Shown: positions 16,924 to 25,283 of the stretch, piece by piece
How positions within the stretch are numbered: position 1 is the stretch's first letter
Layout: each line of letters begins with the position of its first letter
NCBI RefSeq assembly: GCF_022489065.1
Contig: NZ_JAKVTW010000008.1
Location: 111,630 to 175,629 of the forward strand
DNA: 64,000 nt
Direction of reading: 5' to 3'
Source of the DNA: Vreelandella neptunia
Lineage (GTDB): Bacteria; Pseudomonadota; Gammaproteobacteria; Pseudomonadales; Halomonadaceae
Made by a program: the position numbers and the translations under genes
The notes under the pieces: model-generated
Told to the model about the DNA's origin: nothing
Databases searched by the model: none
The model's input: the letters and a program-made list of their open reading frames with translations, nothing else

Positions 16924-18003
16924 ATGGCAACTACTAAAAATGCAATTACTTTGTATTCCTCTGATGAATCAAAGTGGACTGCAGTTGTGACTCGCGACGC
17001 AAGAGCAGATGGCCATTTTGTATATGCTGTCAAAACCACTGGAGTTTTCGCGCACCCTAGCGCACCATTTAGGCTACCTAAAAGGGAAAATGTCGATTTT
17101 TTCAATACTTCAGAGGAGGCTGAATGTGCTGGTTACCGACTCCATCGGCGCACTGGATGTGATAAAAAACATTTAAACAGTCGACATTTAAAATTAGTGT
17201 TAAACGCTTGCAGAATTATTGAGTCATCAGACCAACAACCTAAGCTTGAAGCCCTGGCTGAACAGGTCGGTTTAAGTACTACTCATTTTCATAGAATTTT
17301 TAAAAAGCATACTGGACTTACTCCAAAAAAGTATGCCTCAGCTATAAGAGCAAAAAAACTTAGAAACAAGCTAAGAAACAAAGATACTAAAATAACTAAT
17401 GACATATATGAATCAGGCTTTAGCTCAAGTAGCCGCTTTTATGAAAACGCTCAGAAATGCTTAGGCATGAGCGCTAATAATTTTAAAAAAGGAGGCAATG
17501 GAGCTCACATACTTTTTTCAATTGGCGAATGTTCCATAGGCTCAATACTAGTAGCAAAGAGCGAAAGAGGAATTTGCGCTATCTCTATTGGAGATAATCC
17601 AGAAAAATTAATTAAGGACTTCCAAGATCAATTTTCTTCTGCAGAGCTAACTACTAGAGACGATTTTGATCAAATCGTTTCTCAAGTTGTGGGATTTATT
17701 GAACACCCTAAAATAGGTCTTGACTTACCGTTAGATATTCAGGGAACAGCATTTCAAGAACGCGTTTGGAACACTCTAATGGAGATTAATCCGGGAGAAA
17801 CTACCAGCTATTCTGAAATTGCAAAACGCATTGGCAGTCCCAATTCTACTAGAGCTGTTGCACAAGCATGTGGAGCTAATCGGCTTGCAGTTGCTATACC
17901 GTGCCATAGGGTAATTCGAACTAATGGTGATTTATCAGGGTATCGATGGGGAATTGAGCGAAAAAAGTGGCTTATCAATAATGAAGCAAATGACAAAACC
18001 TAA
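16924..18003 (+). CDS. ada: Ada-type regulator / O6-methylguanine-DNA methyltransferase with degenerate zinc site
   Basis: Protein of 359 residues with the three Ada parts: N-terminal Ada domain (about 1-80), AraC-type HTH (about 95-190; ALAEQVGLSTTHFHRIFKKHTG) and C-terminal alkyltransferase (about 200-350) with acceptor C327 in IPCHRV. It should remove methyl groups from O6-methylguanine by suicide transfer. The N-terminal domain keeps the scaffold (DGHFVYAVKTTGVF...PFRLPKRENVDFF), but the four zinc cysteines of E. coli Ada (C38, C42, C69, C72) are replaced by A43, A47, H74 and T77. Methylphosphotriester sensing should therefore be lost. ATG 16924 has AGGAG upstream. First gene of a short operon with an Ada zinc-domain remnant and an EamA transporter; low-GC like the rest of the island. 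Confidence 0.93.
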   Translation: MATTKNAITLYSSDESKWTAVVTRDARADGHFVYAVKTTGVFAHPSAPFRLPKRENVDFFNTSEEAECAGYRLHRRTGCDKKHLNSRHLKLVLNACRIIESSDQQPKLEALAEQVGLSTTHFHRIFKKHTGLTPKKYASAIRAKKLRNKLRNKDTKITNDIYESGFSSSSRFYENAQKCLGMSANNFKKGGNGAHILFSIGECSIGSILVAKSERGICAISIGDNPEKLIKDFQDQFSSAELTTRDDFDQIVSQVVGFIEHPKIGLDLPLDIQGTAFQERVWNTLMEINPGETTSYSEIAKRIGSPNSTRAVAQACGANRLAVAIPCHRVIRTNGDLSGYRWGIERKKWLINNEANDKT

Positions 18004-18043
18004 TTATAATTAATTACTAAAATCTTATCATAGGTATTACCTT

Positions 18044-18303
18044 ATGAAAAAATGGAAATTATTCGATGGCATCTCTTATTATCTAAGCGACGTTCCAGGT
18101 TTGTATGGCGGTCATTATAAAACAAAAATATATGGCACTTTAGAGTGCAGATCCGCTAATTCGGCCATACAGAGAGGAGGATACACTAGTTATCGCGTTT
18201 TTTTTTGAATAAAAATTCTGCACAAACCGCTGGATTCAGACCTTGCAGCATTTGTTTACCTTCTGAATATAAAATCTGGAAAGAAAAAATATCAATTGTT
18301 TAA
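18044..18303 (+). pseudogene. Stand-alone Ada zinc-binding-domain protein, frameshifted in a T9 tract
   Basis: From ATG 18044 the frame reads MKKWKLFDGISYYLSDVPG and on to GYTSYRVFF, then stops (TGA) after 54 codons inside a run of nine T (18198-18206). Adding one T restores LNKNSAQTAGFRPCSICLPSEY and a stop at 18301, giving 86 residues, which is the normal size and motif order (LEC ... FRPC-x2-C) of the small Ada metal-binding-domain family. It is therefore a recent single-base loss, a slippage-dependent gene, or a sequencing error. It sits 40 bases after ada and 14 bases before the transporter, in the same operon. Confidence 0.7.
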
Positions 18304-18317
18304 AACAGGACTGGACA

Positions 18318-19211
18318 ATGAGGATTTCAGACTACACCCGCCTCCTTACATTAGCTGCTATTTGGGGAGCTAGCTTTCTGTTTATGCGAATTTCTTCGCC
18401 AGCAATAGGGGCAATTAATACAGCTTTTTTCAGAGTTTTTTTTGGATTAATAGGATTAGCAGCAATTATTTTTTTTATCCGCAAAAGCTTAGATTATAAG
18501 GAAAAACTTGGAAAAACATTAATATTAGGCACCATCAACTCTGGCATTCCTTTTCTTATGTACAGCATAGCCGCCTCTTTTATCCCTGCGGGATATTCAG
18601 CTATTTTAAATGCTACAACGCCCTTAATGGGGGCTATGATCGGCTTCTTCATTTTTAGTGAGCATTTAACTATAAAAAAATGGTTAGGTGTAATGCTAGG
18701 AATTATCGGCATCACTGTCATCACTACTGTAGGTGAGTCACATGTTGTAGGTAATGTTATAATTGGAGTTATTGCCTGTATCATCGCCACTATTGGTTAC
18801 GGGTTTGCGGGGTTTCTTACTAGAAAATGGATAACTCAACAGGGCGGATTGGATCCAACGCTAGTGGCGTTTGGCAGTCAAATAGGCGCGACCATTTTTC
18901 TAACCCCCTTTTTGCTTTGGAACCTTTCATCTAGCCCCAACATCGATTGGCTTCAAGGTGATGTGTGGATCAGTCTCCTAGCCGTTGGTTTTGTATGCAC
19001 CTCCCTAGCGTATATCCTTTATTTTAGATTAATCGCGGATATTGGACCATTACGCTCGCTTACCGTTACATTCTTGGTGCCACCCTTCGCTGTGCTGTGG
19101 GGTTATTTAGTTCTCGACGAAACGATTTCTAGCGGATTTTTACTTGGCTCTTTGATCGTTTTACTTTCCGTTTGGCTAATCGTGAGTCCCGATTCTCAAA
19201 AAAAAGCCTAG
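18318..19211 (+). CDS. EamA/DMT-family transporter
   Basis: Inner-membrane protein of 297 residues with about ten hydrophobic segments in two EamA repeats, the drug/metabolite transporter (YdcZ/RhaT-like) fold. Members export amino acids, metabolites or drugs. It follows the ada and Ada-zinc-domain genes in one operon, so a role in exporting the island product or a toxic by-product is possible, but sequence alone gives no substrate. Base composition rises toward the core value along the gene, so it marks the right edge of the island. Confidence 0.85.
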   Translation: MRISDYTRLLTLAAIWGASFLFMRISSPAIGAINTAFFRVFFGLIGLAAIIFFIRKSLDYKEKLGKTLILGTINSGIPFLMYSIAASFIPAGYSAILNATTPLMGAMIGFFIFSEHLTIKKWLGVMLGIIGITVITTVGESHVVGNVIIGVIACIIATIGYGFAGFLTRKWITQQGGLDPTLVAFGSQIGATIFLTPFLLWNLSSSPNIDWLQGDVWISLLAVGFVCTSLAYILYFRLIADIGPLRSLTVTFLVPPFAVLWGYLVLDETISSGFLLGSLIVLLSVWLIVSPDSQKKA

Positions 19212-19370
19212 CGCACTAGCTGACTTCACTTCTTTCGCAATAGCAGCGGCCGTGCCATTTCAATAAACAACGAGTCGTTAAAAGTAGCTGAACAAAGTCG
19301 CAACGCCAGAGCATACCGCAAACCCGCTACCCGCGTTATACTGGCCTTTTAGCCATAGCGGAGGAAGACC

Positions 19371-19964
19371 ATGCTTCGGCGCCACTTTTTACGACTTTCA
19401 GGTGTTCTACTTGCCAGTGCTTGGCTTGCTGGCTGCACGAGCCCGCAATACTTACAGCTGACCCCCGAGCGAAATGCTGAAGTACCACAAGTTGGCTCAG
19501 GTCAGCAGGTGACTGTCATTGCCCAGGATGGCCGCGAGAGCGACATTATTGGCAACCGTGCTGGCGGCGATATGTCGACAGCCCACATCACCGTGAGTAG
19601 CCACGAGCTGATCCCGCGTCTGCAAGAAGAAGCTGAGCTCGCGGTACGCGATATGGGCTTCAACCCCACCACCGAGCAGGCCGAGGGACGCCCGAGCTTA
19701 ACTCTGGAGCTTGCTAGCCTGAATTACGCACGTGGTGATAGCGGCCAGCCATTGGTAGACGAAGCGCGACTTGAAGGTGTTTTCCGCGCTATCGCTCAAA
19801 ACAAGGGCACTACCTATACGGGCACGTACACCTCGCGCCGCACTCAGGGCTACGCCCTTAAGCCCGATGCCGACAGCAACGCACGGATGCTTAGCGATCT
19901 ACTTAGCGATGGCATGAACCGCGCCTTCAGCGACCCAGAACTGGGCCGACTACTCGCACGCTAA
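19371..19964 (+). CDS. yajG: YajG-family lipoprotein
   Basis: Protein of 197 residues with a lipoprotein signal: basic start, hydrophobic core and lipobox LAGC with lipidated C22. The body matches the YajG family (VTVIAQDGRESDIIGNR, then the L-E-L-A-S-L-NY strand). Location is an outer or inner membrane lipoprotein facing the periplasm; function in the cell is not established. Start ATG 19371 has GGAGGA upstream. First core gene after the accessory island. Confidence 0.85.
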   Translation: MLRRHFLRLSGVLLASAWLAGCTSPQYLQLTPERNAEVPQVGSGQQVTVIAQDGRESDIIGNRAGGDMSTAHITVSSHELIPRLQEEAELAVRDMGFNPTTEQAEGRPSLTLELASLNYARGDSGQPLVDEARLEGVFRAIAQNKGTTYTGTYTSRRTQGYALKPDADSNARMLSDLLSDGMNRAFSDPELGRLLAR

Positions 19965-20013
19965 AGCACCGCTTACTGCAAAAGCACTATCCACGCGGGC
20001 CGCCTCTTTACTC

Positions 20014-20646
20014 TTAAAGTCGCGGTCCGCGTCGTTCCAGCGCCCACACGCTCTCTATTCGGCCACGCTCATCAGCGTTGCCCTGTTCAAGAAATGTCAG
20101 CGTGAAGTTAGGCGTAAACAGACTTTCAATTTCACTGGCGGGAACACTATAAGGAGGCCCGGCCTCGCCCTCGCCATGCGCCAAACTAATAAGTAAACCC
20201 TTGGCACCGGGCGGCACCAACTGCGCAAGGTGAAACGCGTAGCGCTGGCGAGACGCCGGTAGCAGCGCAATTAAAGAGGCGCGATCATAGAACGCCCCAA
20301 TCTCTGCAGCCTGCTGAATATGCAGATGGAAAAAATCCCCACACCAGAGCTCAACACTACCCTGGCGGGCGATATTGAACCCGGCCTGACGATACCGAGA
20401 CACAGACGTGCTGCGCTGAGCCAGAAACTGCTCAATGGCTTCAGGGGCAAACTCAATGCCCAGCACCGGATACCCTTCATCTGCCAACCAGCGCATATCA
20501 AGGCTTTTACCGCATAGCGGCACCAGAACCTTGGTACGATGAGCGACGCCAAGCGAATCCCAATGGCGCAATAGCGCTGGGTGCGCCTGCTGCAAGTGAA
20601 AGCCAATACGCCCTTCTTGCCAACGCTTGCGCCACTGATCGCTCAT
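20014..20646 (-). CDS. tpm: Thiopurine S-methyltransferase family protein
   Basis: SAM-dependent methyltransferase of 210 residues, matching bacterial Tpm, which detoxifies thiopurines and methylates selenium or tellurium species. Seen: WRKRWQEGRIGFHL at the N terminus, PLCGKSLDMRWLADEG (SAM-binding), LGIEFAPEAIEQF, and YDRASLIALLP with the substrate-pocket Arg. Usual family length. Lies downstream of the SH3-domain gene on the same strand. Confidence 0.93.
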   Translation of the reverse strand: MSDQWRKRWQEGRIGFHLQQAHPALLRHWDSLGVAHRTKVLVPLCGKSLDMRWLADEGYPVLGIEFAPEAIEQFLAQRSTSVSRYRQAGFNIARQGSVELWCGDFFHLHIQQAAEIGAFYDRASLIALLPASRQRYAFHLAQLVPPGAKGLLISLAHGEGEAGPPYSVPASEIESLFTPNFTLTFLEQGNADERGRIESVWALERRGPRL

Positions 20647-20699
20647 GGTTTAACCACCTTGTTTTGAATACGCCATGCCTGCACGGGCGTTGCGCGCGA

Positions 20700-21335
20700 T
20701 TAGAACCAACGGTCACGCTTTTTACGCCGACGCGGCAGGTGCGGCACAATTAAGCCGACCAGTAGACCAGCGCCAGCCACACCGCCCCCGTACATAAAGT
20801 AGCGCAATAAGAGGTCTTCCTCCTGAGTCTCTAAGCGCGCCTGCAGCCCTCTTACCTGTTGGCGAGACTCTTCAGCCTGACTATCCAGCTCTTGGTTACT
20901 CGCCTCAAGCTCGGCAATACGCTGCTCACGAACCTCAAGAGTTTCTGTCATTGAGGAAACACGCTGCTCCCAAGCTTCATTGATGCCATCAAGCTCGGTG
21001 GTTAGCTCCTCTACCTGCGCTTCTAACGCCGGTAGCTGCTCAACTGCACTCGGGGTCTGCTGAAGCTCGTCGCTCAACACCCAGACCGCATTGCCTTCGC
21101 TATTACGAACGCGTGTGTAATTCCCGCTGGTTTCAAGTACATCAACCTGCTCACCGGCATTTAACGTGCCAATAATGCGATAACCATCCGTTGGGCCACT
21201 ACGCACGTAGGTACTCAGCTCGTCGGTCACCCACGCTTGGTTGTCGGATTGGGCGTTAGCATTAATGCTCGCCACACTTAGTAAAACGCCAGCCGCAGCG
21301 GCGTAATATCGAAAACGAATTTTATTTACGTGCAT
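20700..21335 (-). CDS. SH3-domain membrane protein (TIGR04211, YgiM-like)
   Basis: Protein of 211 residues: Sec signal peptide ending ANA-Q (about 29), a bacterial SH3 domain (WVTDELSTYVRSGPTDGYRIIGTLNAGEQVDVLE, split over about residues 35-90), a long coiled coil (about 100-175) and a C-terminal transmembrane helix followed by a basic tail. This order is diagnostic for the YgiM/TIGR04211 family. It probably acts at the cell envelope; function unknown. Confidence 0.87.
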   Translation of the reverse strand: MHVNKIRFRYYAAAAGVLLSVASINANAQSDNQAWVTDELSTYVRSGPTDGYRIIGTLNAGEQVDVLETSGNYTRVRNSEGNAVWVLSDELQQTPSAVEQLPALEAQVEELTTELDGINEAWEQRVSSMTETLEVREQRIAELEASNQELDSQAEESRQQVRGLQARLETQEEDLLLRYFMYGGGVAGAGLLVGLIVPHLPRRRKKRDRWF

Positions 21336-21423
21336 GAAATCATGTCCTAATTAAAAACGCTGCAAGGCGGACGAAGCCAACAGCGCTTATCGCCTAACTT
21401 AGCGGTGCGCTTGTCTCATACGC

Positions 21424-21753
21424 TTACCCTTCGCCGCGCGGTGGCAGCGGAAAGGGACGGGGAAACTCTGCTACACGGGCATCAGTTTTAACCGCTTTCA
21501 ATGGGCCCTCACGCTCTACTTCATCAATGCGCACAATAGCATTTAATGGTAAGTAGCTACGTTTGACACCATCAAAGGTTCGCTGCAATTTTTCGGTCGC
21601 AGGGTCAACCACTACCCGTGAAGCATCATCAAAGACAAACTCCTCGACTTCAATAAAGCCCCAGAGTTCGCTCTGAAATATCTCTCGGACATATAAATCC
21701 CAAATTTCACCCTGTTGGTGAACCACCACACGGTAGATCGGCTTGGCCGCCAT
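21424..21753 (-). CDS. DUF1820 family protein
   Basis: Small cytosolic protein of 109 residues matching the DUF1820 family of gammaproteobacteria (KPIYRVVVHQQGEIWDLYVREIFQ split over residues 4-27, then GFIEVEEFVFDD and KLQRTFDGVKRSYLPLNAIVRIDEV). No known function, signal or membrane segment. It lies 88 bases upstream of the SH3-domain gene on the same strand. The Pro-rich tail FPLPPRGEG is family-specific rather than a domain. Confidence 0.8.
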   Translation of the reverse strand: MAAKPIYRVVVHQQGEIWDLYVREIFQSELWGFIEVEEFVFDDASRVVVDPATEKLQRTFDGVKRSYLPLNAIVRIDEVEREGPLKAVKTDARVAEFPRPFPLPPRGEG

Positions 21754-21959
21754 CTTGGCCTATCCCTCTTGCCATTTGTACATGAAGTTGAACCGCCTAG
21801 CTTACCATATTCCTACCGCTACGCCTTTAAGGTAAGCCGTTGGCAAGGTCTGCGTTAATGCTAAGAATAAAGCGCTCATTAGCCGCTCATGCCCCCCTCG
21901 TGTATGGTGGGACAGGTAATTTGGCAATTCTGTTTACTCACCAAGTAGGAGTCATCAAC

Positions 21960-23183
21960 ATGCAAAAGGATCCAAATAAGGGCTATATTGCTCTATTAGG
22001 CTGGAGCCTAAATGCGATTGAAGCGGCCGAAAATTTTGACCGTCGCTACATTGTCGTTGCACCTGATTGGGCGGAAGAGTATTGCCAAAAACATGACATT
22101 CCGTACGTGCCTTGGAATTTTGAGCGTCTCAATGATCGCTCAATGGAAATCGCCGAGACGCTTAAAGAAAAAGGTGTTGATGTCGCGATCCCCCTCTACG
22201 AAGAAACGGTAGAGTGGGCTGGAGCTATCAACTCTTTGCTACTTGATAATCCACGTATTTATGGCCAGTCACTGCTGTTACGCGACAAGGCGCTGATGAA
22301 GCGTCGCGCCCAGCTAGGCGGCATCCGCGTCGGTATCTTCGAAGAAGCCCACGATAAAGAAGACGTGGTGCGCTTCCTCAAGCGCGTTAACCAGACACTA
22401 CTCAAGTTAGATGGCGACCCCAACGACCCAATTCACCTCAAAGCGTTTGATAAAGCGGGCTGTTTAGGCCACCGCGTTATTCGTACGCCTGATGAAGTGG
22501 ATACCATCCCCGACGAAGAGTTCCCGGTGTTAATGGAATCTCACCTGGACGGTTGGGAATTTGCCGTTGAAGCGTGGATTCATGATGGCAAAATCGCCTT
22601 CTTGAATATCTCGGAGTACGTGACCCTGGGTTACTCGGTATTTGTGCCCGCGTCGCCTGAGCTTGAGATTTACCGCGAGCAGATCACTCAACAAATTGAA
22701 AAGTTGATCAAAGCATTCGACATTGAGTTTGGTTTGATCCACCCCGAATACTTTGTCACCAGCGATGGTGAGATGTACTTTGGTGAAGTGGCGTATCGTC
22801 CGCCCGGCTTCAAAGTTTTCGAACTGTTAGAGCGTGTTTATGGCTTCAATGCTTATCAAGCGTCTATGCTGGTGTTCGACCCAAAAACCACCAAACAAGA
22901 AGTGGCCAACTTTTTCCCGAAAGAAGTGGTCGATGCCGACGGCTTTGCCGGTTGCTTTGGCGTTTACCCACGCCGTCGTGTGGTCAGCCGCTTGGAAATT
23001 CCCGAAGAGACCGAAGATCACCCCTACTTTGAGTCTCATGAGCTAACCTCACCAGTAGAAGAAACCGTTACTAAACGCACCGCGTTTGGTACCCATTGGG
23101 GTCTGGTCTACTTTAAAGGCGAAGATGCGCATACGATTCGCGATCTGTTAAAACGCCAAGAAGACCTCGACTTCTATGTATAA
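21960..23183 (+). CDS. ATP-grasp domain protein, unknown ligase
   Basis: Protein of 407 residues. The N-terminal pre-ATP-grasp fold reads YIALLGWSLNAIEAAENFDRRY, again with YVPWNFERLNDRS. The ATP-grasp core has DEEFPVLMESHLDGWEFAVEAW and FDIEFGLIHPEYFVTSDGEMYFGEV, whose His/Glu and following Arg (AYRPPGFK) are candidate Mg/substrate contacts. I choose ATG 21960 (AGGAG upstream) over a much longer frame from 21840. The next gene starts 31 bases later, so the two are likely one transcript. Reaction unknown; family members form amide or thioester bonds from an acyl phosphate. Confidence 0.8.
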   Translation: MQKDPNKGYIALLGWSLNAIEAAENFDRRYIVVAPDWAEEYCQKHDIPYVPWNFERLNDRSMEIAETLKEKGVDVAIPLYEETVEWAGAINSLLLDNPRIYGQSLLLRDKALMKRRAQLGGIRVGIFEEAHDKEDVVRFLKRVNQTLLKLDGDPNDPIHLKAFDKAGCLGHRVIRTPDEVDTIPDEEFPVLMESHLDGWEFAVEAWIHDGKIAFLNISEYVTLGYSVFVPASPELEIYREQITQQIEKLIKAFDIEFGLIHPEYFVTSDGEMYFGEVAYRPPGFKVFELLERVYGFNAYQASMLVFDPKTTKQEVANFFPKEVVDADGFAGCFGVYPRRRVVSRLEIPEETEDHPYFESHELTSPVEETVTKRTAFGTHWGLVYFKGEDAHTIRDLLKRQEDLDFYV

Positions 23184-23213
23184 TCCCCGCTAATGCTGGG
23201 ATAAGGAGTCACC

Positions 23214-25256
23214 GTGGAGACTGATCAAGTTACGTCTTCTCAGGAAGATAGCAAGCTCAATGGACTATTGAGCAAATTTGATGACGCCGTGCGCCTGCTT
23301 ACGCAGGCGCCCGCCTTCTCAAAGCCCGCCAAGCTGCCGCGAGTCATGGATACTGCGCGGCGAATACTCCTTCAGGATGGCGGTTGTGAAGCACTGGAGT
23401 CCCGCGCGCAAGCGTTTGAGGACGCTGGTGTGTTTTTGGGCTCCGATTGGGAAACTCCCCAATATCTAGTGCCGACCCTGACGACTTTCTCGCTGAAAAG
23501 CGCGGATGCGAATGTGGTCGTCATCGAAGCATTAAGCGAGCTTCGGCTCCTCGCTGTCGCTAAAAGCGACTTTGCTCATCCCTTGATTTCTGCAGACCAT
23601 GCGCACCATTACCTTACCCAGGTAATGGCGATTAATTTATGGCTGCTGTTCTTACCGCCCAGCGAAGCAGAGCGGGAAACCCAGGGGCGACTGGCGACCA
23701 TTCCTCGCCATCTTTTCCAACATTTAGCCGATCGTATTGGCTACGAACATATTGTTGACCAACTGATTGATGAGATTTGGCGCATTTTAAAGCAGCGCCC
23801 TATCCAGGTTGATGCGATCAAACAGATGATCACTCAAATCGCGCTGTGCCAAGCCAACCCGGCAATTGATCTGGGCGCCAGCGGCCAGGGCGCCGACCGT
23901 TTGGTCAGCTCGCTTTACGGGCCTACTCAGGCCTGCCGGGAAGATCCTGGCGTCGATGTTTATCGCGATCGCTTGGAGCATATGGATCAGGCGGCGCTGC
24001 AGGCTGAGTCCACCGGCTTTGCCAGAGCAATGCACGATACCGGCCTAGTATCGCCCTATCACGCTGTACTGCTACGCCACCTGCTTGAAGAGGGGGATCA
24101 CTTACTCTCTGAAGCACTGGGCTTATCGTCTACCGGGCGTGATTGCCTACTCTGCTATCGGGAGCTGGTTCAAGCGCTTATTCGTGGCGGTGTATATCCT
24201 GCCACTGCACAAGCGGTGTATGGCCTGGCGCTGATGCTTGAGCGCGGTATTCTCTACCAACCCCCGGTAGCGCCAGCGATGTGGCGCCAGCTCAACCTAC
24301 CACTCTCCGAGTGGGCACAGTCGCGGTTAACTATCGCGTATGGTGACATCGTCTCCCCACGGGCTCGCCTTATTGAAGGCGTGCTGTGCATGCTGGGACT
24401 ACCGCTTGGCGTGGGCCAGGGCAATAACCCAACCTGCCAATCGGCACGCGCCCTCTCCATGTGGGCCTATAATGACCCAGACTATCTGCTGCAGATGGTG
24501 GCGTGGGCGGCACGCGATGACGAAATCATTATGCACTTTGAGGGGCAGGCGATCTCATCAATGGAGAGCCTTTCCGGTGTTGCGACTGAACTACCGATGG
24601 ATTTAGACCCTGTTTCGCTGATTGTGGTGCCACATCTGGATCGCATTTATGCCGAGATGGGCCGACGCTGCATTGGCCGGGAGGGCGACCCTCACCGCTG
24701 GGTGAATCCTGAATTTCATGGTTGGTGGTCTGGGCGTGGTTTCCGCATCAATGTTGATGTTGCCACCGGTCAGTTAAGCGATGTGGATGATTTCGTGCGC
24801 CACTTCTACGCCAGCTACCACCCCTATTACAACGGCAACCAACCGCTGATTCATCCTCAGCCAGCGGGCATTGCCGTCACCGATAGCGCAGCGCGCTTTA
24901 TTGGCTGGCATGCGATTACCATATTGCGGGCATCTCTCGACCCTTCTGACGTCATGCGGGTCTATTTTTATAACCCCAACAATGATAGCGGACAGGATTG
25001 GGGCGACGGCGTCATTGTCAGCACATCGGGTAACGGTGAACGCTTTGGTGAAGCATCACTGCCATTCGAACGCTTTGCATCGCGGCTGTATATTTATCAT
25101 TACGACCCACTCGAACGCGGTGAAATAATATCTGTCACCAATGAGGAGCTGGAGAATGTTAAATATTACCTGCACCGTAGCTGGGGGGCATCGCGCTTAC
25201 CGCCTGTCGAACTACAGGCCGATCAAGGCCCTAATGCTCCTCCGGATGTAGAATAA
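23214..25256 (+). CDS. Conserved 680-residue protein, putative Cys-His-Asn hydrolase partner of the ATP-grasp protein
   Basis: GTG start with AAGGAG upstream. The N-terminal 380 residues are helical with no motif I recognise. The C-terminal part has a pattern like a papain/transglutaminase fold: C408 in GNNPTCQSARALSMW, H566 in FIGWHAITI, and N587 or a nearby Asp in VYFYNPNND. These are ordered C-H-N as in cysteine hydrolases, but this is pattern matching only. No signal peptide or membrane span. Co-directional with the ATP-grasp gene 31 bases upstream, which suggests a paired bond-making and bond-breaking system. Confidence 0.65.
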   Translation: METDQVTSSQEDSKLNGLLSKFDDAVRLLTQAPAFSKPAKLPRVMDTARRILLQDGGCEALESRAQAFEDAGVFLGSDWETPQYLVPTLTTFSLKSADANVVVIEALSELRLLAVAKSDFAHPLISADHAHHYLTQVMAINLWLLFLPPSEAERETQGRLATIPRHLFQHLADRIGYEHIVDQLIDEIWRILKQRPIQVDAIKQMITQIALCQANPAIDLGASGQGADRLVSSLYGPTQACREDPGVDVYRDRLEHMDQAALQAESTGFARAMHDTGLVSPYHAVLLRHLLEEGDHLLSEALGLSSTGRDCLLCYRELVQALIRGGVYPATAQAVYGLALMLERGILYQPPVAPAMWRQLNLPLSEWAQSRLTIAYGDIVSPRARLIEGVLCMLGLPLGVGQGNNPTCQSARALSMWAYNDPDYLLQMVAWAARDDEIIMHFEGQAISSMESLSGVATELPMDLDPVSLIVVPHLDRIYAEMGRRCIGREGDPHRWVNPEFHGWWSGRGFRINVDVATGQLSDVDDFVRHFYASYHPYYNGNQPLIHPQPAGIAVTDSAARFIGWHAITILRASLDPSDVMRVYFYNPNNDSGQDWGDGVIVSTSGNGERFGEASLPFERFASRLYIYHYDPLERGEIISVTNEELENVKYYLHRSWGASRLPPVELQADQGPNAPPDVE

Positions 25257-25283
25257 GCAGCCCTTTTAACGACAGACTGATTC

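Noticed and set aside
18198..18206. T9 run as a transcription terminator for ada
   Set aside because: No stable GC hairpin precedes it and the restored reading frame continues with a conserved Cys motif.
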